A program made the translations under genes and the position numbers. 64,000 nucleotides of DNA from Eumeta japonica (Eukaryota; Arthropoda; Insecta; Lepidoptera; Psychidae): the NCBI GenBank assembly GCA_005406025.1, contig BGZK01000181.1, positions 434,001 to 498,000 on the forward strand. Direction: 5' to 3'. Below the pieces are notes generated by a model that was not told the DNA's origin, searched no databases, and saw only the letters and a program-made list of their open reading frames with translations. How positions within the stretch are numbered: the stretch's first letter is position 1; every line of letters begins with the position of its first letter. Shown here piece after piece: positions 58,340-64,000 of the stretch.

Positions 58340-58715
58340 TACCATGAAAATTAACATGTGTATGCATGTTTCCATGGAGAAAGTTTTTTATGCGTTATAT
58401 TTAAGTGTTTGTACTTTGTTTTAACTTCCTATCAGATGGCGTTGCAGTATATCAACGTTTATGTCGTGCAACCGATAATCACGAAATTTGGCAGTTATAT
58501 GCATTTTTTTGTGGAGAATTTGTGTGCGCTATGTTATTTGTTGCAACTTCCTACCAGATAACGCTGCAGCATATCAACTTCTATACCGTTTAACCGATCA
58601 CAACAAAGATTATCACGTATTGGTATATTTTTTTGTTCATAAGGTTTTTGCGCTATCTTCTTTGTTTTAATTCAACACTAGGTGGCACTGTACTATTTCA
58701 ACCTCTATATAATTT
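58340..58715 (+). repeat. ~122-bp tandem repeat, about three diverged units
   Basis: AACTTCCTATCAGATGGCG at 58423, AACTTCCTACCAGATAACG at 58545 and AATTCAACACTAGGTGGC at 58669 mark units 122-123 bp apart. Each is followed by (C/G)TGCAGTATATCAAC-like and TATACCGT-like words. The units are much more diverged than those at 35.6-37.4 kb. The three overlapping plus ORFs here (58358-58670) are frames of the repeat. Confidence 0.8.
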
Positions 58716-59098
58716 TTTTTTATATACATAGATTATAAACATTATTTACATGTTAGTCTGTTACAAAAATAAAAAGTAAATCTATTTTTTAAAAATAGTT
58801 AATAAAATTCAATTCATTTATACAGACATGATATAAACTGGCAAGGCATCTATCGAGTTTAACTAGTAATAGGTAATACTGTTCAGTTTCAAATAGTAAA
58901 TTCAATATAATTCTTTATATACAACACATTACTTAAGTATTTATTAGAATATACTTCTTTTTCATACCATACACACGTATGGTAGCTTATAATTAATGTT
59001 GTATTGTAAAGTTCCTGTCACCCACGATTTAAGCGCTCCCTCTTCAAATTTATTTCAGACCGAGCGGCTCAGACCTTAAACCCTTTTTACTGATCTAA

Positions 59099-59207
59099 GG
59101 CAGATGCGGGTCGGGGGACGATTATAACCCGACTTTCGTAATCTGCCCTCGACCCACATCCGGACATTATCATCACATTGGTAACAACTTACCAATATTA
59201 TGATAAT
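59099..59207. repeat. two adjacent foldback structures
   Basis: The first pairs GGCAGAT (59099-59105) with ATCTGCC (59141-59147) and GTCGGG (59110-59115) with CCCGAC (59128-59133). Its left arm also pairs alternatively with the GACCCACATC segment just right of it. The second pairs 59166-59184 with 59189-59207 (19-bp arms, 2 mismatches, 4-nt loop CAAC). Confidence 0.75.
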
Positions 59208-60389
59208 ATCCATAATCGATGACTTAACCTTATATATACAAGTGATTCTCTCAAGAGATGATAGCGATATGAGTTATTTTTATTTGTTCATTTCTCAGGT
59301 ATGTTCAATAAATGTATATACCGTCGATATGGTGCTAGGTACACCAAATTGCTTTCCCTTTTTATTACTCGCAAGGTCTAGACACACCTCGTCCATCTCC
59401 TATTGAATTAATTTTAATTATTTGAAATTGATGAATAGAACGAGTGTTCACGCAATTTAGCAAGGGCGCCGAACGGTTACCGTGCAAACTCTTGCAAATT
59501 CCTTCAAGAAAAAAAATCTAATGAAACTAAGATTTTTTTGTTCGTAGACCCTGTAGTAACTGACATAGTACAAGATTCAATGCCGTACCAAAAAGTGCAA
59601 CTGTCAAAACCACTTCTAAGGACAAACGACCACTTAAACAGGCTACCAGCGCTACCAAGAATTAAAAAAGTACTCTACTTAAAAATTTCAGAATCAAACA
59701 AAATAAACTGGTGGACTCTTTGAAGGTTTAAGAAGCTGTCAAAATATATCAGCCGCCACTGAACCACTGTAGCTCGGTCACCACCGTCCCGTCGCCATTT
59801 CTGCCCTTTTGCCTTCTCAGCACTTGAAACTAAGAACTATGTGAGGAATTAGTTCTGATCATATCATTGGCTGTAATTCTTGATTCAGATCACGTCAGAA
59901 AGTGAATAGCACTGATGAATCGTCACATAACTCTAAGAGCATATTTCCCTTCACAGACCAAATCTCCTTTTTATTCTTCACCTTTTTCACATAATTTTAA
60001 AACGGGTCACTTTTCGTTGACTTCGGATGAGGTGACTTCAGATGCTGAGCGCACTTTCAGCCTTCTGGAAGACAATTAGTTCGTGCACGCAACATGCAAC
60101 ATAGAAACAAGACACATATTAACTTACTAGATCCACGTTAACATTAACAATATAAAAGTTTTACTAAATAGGATTGTAGAAGGAATAATTATTAAAATCT
60201 GTAACTATCCTAACTCATCATCATGCGTTTATCTTAAAAAAATCTTCGTTTCGAAAATAAATTCACAATAAAATAATCGTCGTTAATGTCATCATGAAAT
60301 AATATGTCACAATGAAATAAATACAATCCCTTTGTGTCCTTCTTTGTATCCTTTTACTTTTATTTTCGCTTTGTATACATTATATATCC
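59208..60389. other. non-coding stretch
   Basis: No supported gene. A weak hAT-transposase-like phrase near 60034 is discussed among the rejected observations. Otherwise AT-rich DNA with chance ORFs. Confidence 0.3.
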
Positions 60390-63300
60390 CTATTATATTA
60401 GGTGAAAACTTTCCGATCGAGATATATGGACTATATCCTGCATTATATTAAAGGTTTTATCTATAATCCTTCGAGGCACGTATACCATCACCAAATAGCC
60501 TACGTGAAATTTTTCTGGCTCTATACTATCTAATTTTCTATTTTGCTTGTTTGTTTCTAATATTTTAACAACCTTATTAATAATATTGTTCACAAATTCT
60601 TGTCTTTGAGCATCATTATTATAAAATCGATTTATACTTTAAGTATTATTCAAAGGGAAATGTGGCTATCAGTCGTATATTTACAAATATGAAGTCATCC
60701 CTGCCATGCTCTGTATAGTGACATAATATTAAAATGTTACTAAAAGCAAAAACATGCACCAGTCTTTGGCTATTGCCAACATACATCGATAATAGTTGTC
60801 AAAGTGTTAGACAAAACCTTTCTGTCAAACCATTTGTTTGCGGGTGAAACCCAAATCACGATATTTCCCGAATTGCTTTGATCGTCTCTCTCACAATCCT
60901 TGAACAAAAGACAGTCTGTCGGTCGCATATTATTTTTTGTACAAAACCCATCTTATAAAATATGTTGTTTATTAAAAAGTCACTTCACCTGCGACCCACG
61001 CAATATTTTTTGCGATAACATACTCTGAGGGATACTCTATTTGTATTATTATGTGTGTATTACCGTACATGGATTTTCTAATGGGTCTTATTACATCAAT
61101 ATTATTATTTCCTAGAAGGCCTTGTACTACAATTGGTTGCAATCTATCCTGATTGCTTACTTTATTTATTTCCAAACATACACGCTACGATCTGAAGTAT
61201 CCTTCTTTTTATTATTCACAAAATACCTTTCTCTTAATTTTCCTATATTTTTTAAACCAAAATGCTCCTTTATCGGTCGTTATGTAATTCTTTCAACATC
61301 TCTTATACCAAACACCTAGGAAATACTATAACCTCTTTTCTTTGTCCTAAGTAACTTATTATTTAATATAAAATTTAATTTCTTTAAAAATCTACCTCCA
61401 TTCCTATCTGACGCTTTTACAGCAAACCTACAAAATTTATCACCCCTTTGTCTTTCTATTAAAGGATCCGTTGAAATTCTATATACATCTGATTCTATTT
61501 CCTCCTCTACCAATTTCACTTCATTATTTTATTTAAATTGATGTCAGGAAATAAAACGGCTATTGCGTTTAATCGTCCCGATGTGTGTACAATCTTAAAA
61601 TCATACTCTTGTAGACAAAGCGCCCAACTAGCTAAATGGTTTTCTCTTTTGAAAAATGTAACGCCTTGTGATCTGCAAGTACTTCGACTGGCATCCCTCA
61701 AATATAATTTTTAAAATATTTCAATGCCCGTAAAACTCCTAACTAAACACTTGCGGTTCCGTCGCGGAATATTTCTTTTCTAAATCGCTTAACTTTTGCA
61801 AAGCGTAAGCTCCGGGACACACCTCCTTCATTTTCCCTTTGCATATAATACTTCCCCGCTAGCATTTACAAGTAATTGAGTCACTATCTTATCATCGGTA
61901 TTCTTAAAGTGTCTTAAGACTGGAGGATTAAACAAATGCTTCTTTAACACTTTAATTGCCTCCTGAAATTCCTCTTACCTGTGGAACTTATTTCCCTTTT
62001 TTATAATATTGTTAATGGTAGAGTAATTTGTACGTAATTTTCTATAAATTTCCTACAATAGGACGTGAGACCCAGCAATGATTTTAAACTCTTCACACTC
62101 GACGGTTTCTCTAATTGCAGCACTGCGCTTAACTTCATTTTGGAAGACTTAACTGCTTCTTTTCTAACTTCCTACTTCAGAACCGTTACTGATTCATAAT
62201 CAAGGGTATACTTAGACGGTTTCACCGCCAAATACTCTTCATAGGTTCATGACCTATTTAGTACATCTCTAAAAGCATCACCAAACTCTTCCAAGGTTTT
62301 TCCATATACTAAAACGTTATTTACGTACACTGTGATATTTCTATACCTAATACAAGCTAAAACTGTAACCATCATTCTCTGAAAACGGGCCTGATTCGTC
62401 TTCATCCTGAAAAGAATACTACAAAATTTGAATGAGCCCCAAGCGGCTACCGACGCGGTCTTCGGACTATCTTTTTTATTTATTACCATCTGCCAGTACC
62501 TCTATAATAAGTATAAACTAACGAAATATTTATCTTTACCTAAACACATTATTAAATCTTAAGCTGTCTATATAAGATAGAGATTTTAATTAACCTTTTT
62601 ATTTAAATTTCTAAAATCTACACAAAATCTCCATGTAACATATGGCTTTTTCACTAACATAAACTAAATACAAACGGAAATTCATAAGAATTTTTCGAGT
62701 GTCTAATAATCCCATTACCAATAATTTATTTTCCCTTTTTTTCTAGAATTTTGCGTTGCCCCATGGACAACTAATACGATGGCTTATGGACAACTATGTC
62801 ATTTTGTGTTCTGATTTCTACCTCAAAACACCAATATTTGCCCAATTTTGAATTCTCAAACGCTAAACGATTGAAATATTCTGACAAAACCCCTTGCAAT
62901 ATCCCTCACTGACAGACAGAAAAATCTTTATTTACATTCGAATCATCTATCTCCCACTATTTATTTAGCATATAAATTAAGGCTTAGTTGTATTCCTACA
63001 GGTATACTTCATCCTTATTGATCCACTTTTCATAATAAATTATCACAGCTGATGCTAACTTTTGTTTTGTGTATGCCAGCGCGTAAGACATAAACTGTGT
63101 CATTTTTGACTGAAAATAAGTTTATCGTTATTATAATCTCTCATAAGCCCATTTCGCTTAATAAAATTCGTCCCCAAAACCAAATCTAAATTTAAAACAT
63201 TTTAAAATATAAAACTGCATTCAAAACATAGTTCGCTTTATAGACAATTGTACTGACATAAGACCGATAAATTTGAAAACTGATTCATTTACCCCTTTTA

Positions 63301-63540
63301 ATATCACAAGGGGGTTTGTAATTTCATAAATCTTATTAATATGTATAATGTACGCGTTAATGCAACTGACGTCAGCACAATCTAATAAAGTCTGTACATT
63401 ACCTTCATTCGGCATAACCATTATTTACACGCTACCTCTGCTTGATTGGCGGATGAGTTCTTCGGACAACGGCTTCCCATCTTATAGTTTGCTTACTATC
63501 GCTGCCCCCTTTCATTTTTCTGATTGATCATCGGAGGTTG
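60390..63540 (-). mobile_element. degenerate Gypsy-type LTR retrotransposon pol
   Basis: Minus-strand fragments occur in Ty3/Gypsy order. A protease-like region lies at 63421-63221 (LLDCADVSCINAY, where the active-site DTG is not preserved). RT follows: RFCVDFRNLNKKV near 62620, WGSFKFCSILF near 62430, and the catalytic YVDD read as YVNN at about 62316-62327. RNase H end: LASWALCLQEYDFKIVHTSG near 61640. The segment before integrase is at 61519-61316. Integrase: YPSEYVIAKNI near 61020. The C-terminal GPY-like end is at 60593-60393 (EPEKFHVGYLVMVYVPRRI). Both RT aspartates are Asn and every block is separated by stops, so it cannot be active. No LTRs, gag or env were identified. The high-coordinate end is cut at about 63540-63560 by a LINE. 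Confidence 0.82.
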
Positions 63541-63561
63541 TACTGCGTGCCCCTGGTCTCA

Positions 63562-64000
63562 TCCAATAGTGAAACTGGAAAACACACACACCATCATACA
63601 GAATTTCAATTAAAAATTGATGATAAAATTTTAAATAATTCTAAAGCCAAAAAAAAAATGCTTTTGCTTCTAAAAAATTCTTTGCTAGCATTTAACTACA
63701 CAATCTCTAAAATCATCGTCCGCTCTCGCTGAATCTCTGTTGAAGCGAAACGTTGAAACTTGTGACAATATGTTCGAATTTACTCATGTCAACTACAATG
63801 ACGTTATTAAAACATTCAAATGTATAAAATTTGAAAAAGCTGCTGATCTTGATGGTCTTTCTGTAAAAATACTAGATTCAATAATTAACTGCATTGCTCC
63901 ATACTTAGTACTGATTTTTAATGATTGCTTTGATTGTGATGTGTTTCCCGATCTAATGAAGCAAAGTAAAGTTTTTCCATTATTTAAATCCGACAGTATA
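63562..64000 (+). mobile_element. BS/Jockey-like LINE, start of a 5'-truncated copy
   Basis: From about 63562 the plus strand matches the minus strand of 54180-54630 at about 94-95% by eye (roughly two dozen differences in 440 bp). It covers the end of the linker (SETGKHTHHHTEFQLKIDDK) and the start of RT (FEFTHVNYNDVIKTFKCIKF, LDGLSVKILDSIIN, CDVFPDLMKQSK-like). It runs off the end of the window. The upstream endonuclease is absent: the LINE begins abruptly against Gypsy-derived DNA, as expected for a truncated insertion. Single-base shifts are present in poly-A runs. Confidence 0.85.

Noticed and set aside
58358..58670. Overlapping ORFs with similar hydrophobic products
   Set aside because: They are different frames of the ~122-bp tandem repeat.
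60034..60080. Phrase SDAERTFSLLED resembling the C-terminal motif of hAT transposases
   Set aside because: Only about a dozen residues fit and no other transposase block was found nearby in order.

Overview
This window looks like lepidopteran (moth or butterfly) nuclear DNA. It is AT-rich, almost free of long ORFs, and packed with degenerate transposable elements of types common in that order: mariner, Jockey-, BS- and RTE-like LINEs, Helitron, Gypsy and solo LTRs. One host gene fragment is clear: two short exons with canonical splice sites at 22197-22241 and 22324-22384 encode the N-terminus of CHMP3/VPS24, an ESCRT-III subunit. I found no later CHMP3 exon, no tRNA or rRNA gene and no CRISPR array.

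Layout. 1-9 kb: mostly non-coding, with a CpG-rich patch holding a candidate first exon (1877-2085), a decayed RTE-like LINE (2890-4735) and small foldback repeats. 9-14 kb: two mariner copies, one with an internal deletion (9330-10341) and one near full length (12486-13742), around a hAT-like non-autonomous element (11506-12222). 15.5-16.3 kb: an LTR in minus orientation. 18-21 kb: a Jockey-type LINE with endonuclease, RT and C-terminal region. 21.1-21.8 kb: the 3' end of a second RTE-like LINE. 22.2-22.4 kb: CHMP3. 23-35 kb: gene-poor, with CpG patches, dispersed repeats and a chain of near-perfect hairpins (29745-29979). 35.6-37.4 kb: a ten-unit, ~175-bp tandem array. 38.5-41.6 kb: a BS/Jockey-like LINE (minus) interrupted by a solo LTR with a 5-bp target duplication. 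43.8-47.4 kb: a degenerate autonomous Helitron (minus). 50.7-52.3 kb: a broken two-exon SWIM/YqaJ-type nuclease gene (minus). 53.2-55.7 kb: a second copy of the BS/Jockey-like LINE (minus). 58.3-58.7 kb: a ~122-bp tandem repeat. 60.4-63.5 kb: a Gypsy-type pol (minus). 63.56-64 kb: the same LINE family as at 54 kb, in plus orientation and about 94-95% identical by eye.

Nothing here acts together as an operon or pathway; the window is a graveyard of mobile elements around a host gene. The most unusual signal is structural. Short, perfect or near-perfect hairpins with very small loops recur across the window, often back to back, and in places they interrupt identifiable TE sequence (the Helitron Rep region and the U3 of a solo LTR). 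They look like local inverted duplications (template-switch or snap-back events) rather than ordinary MITEs. All identities and family names come from reading translations by eye, not from a database search.
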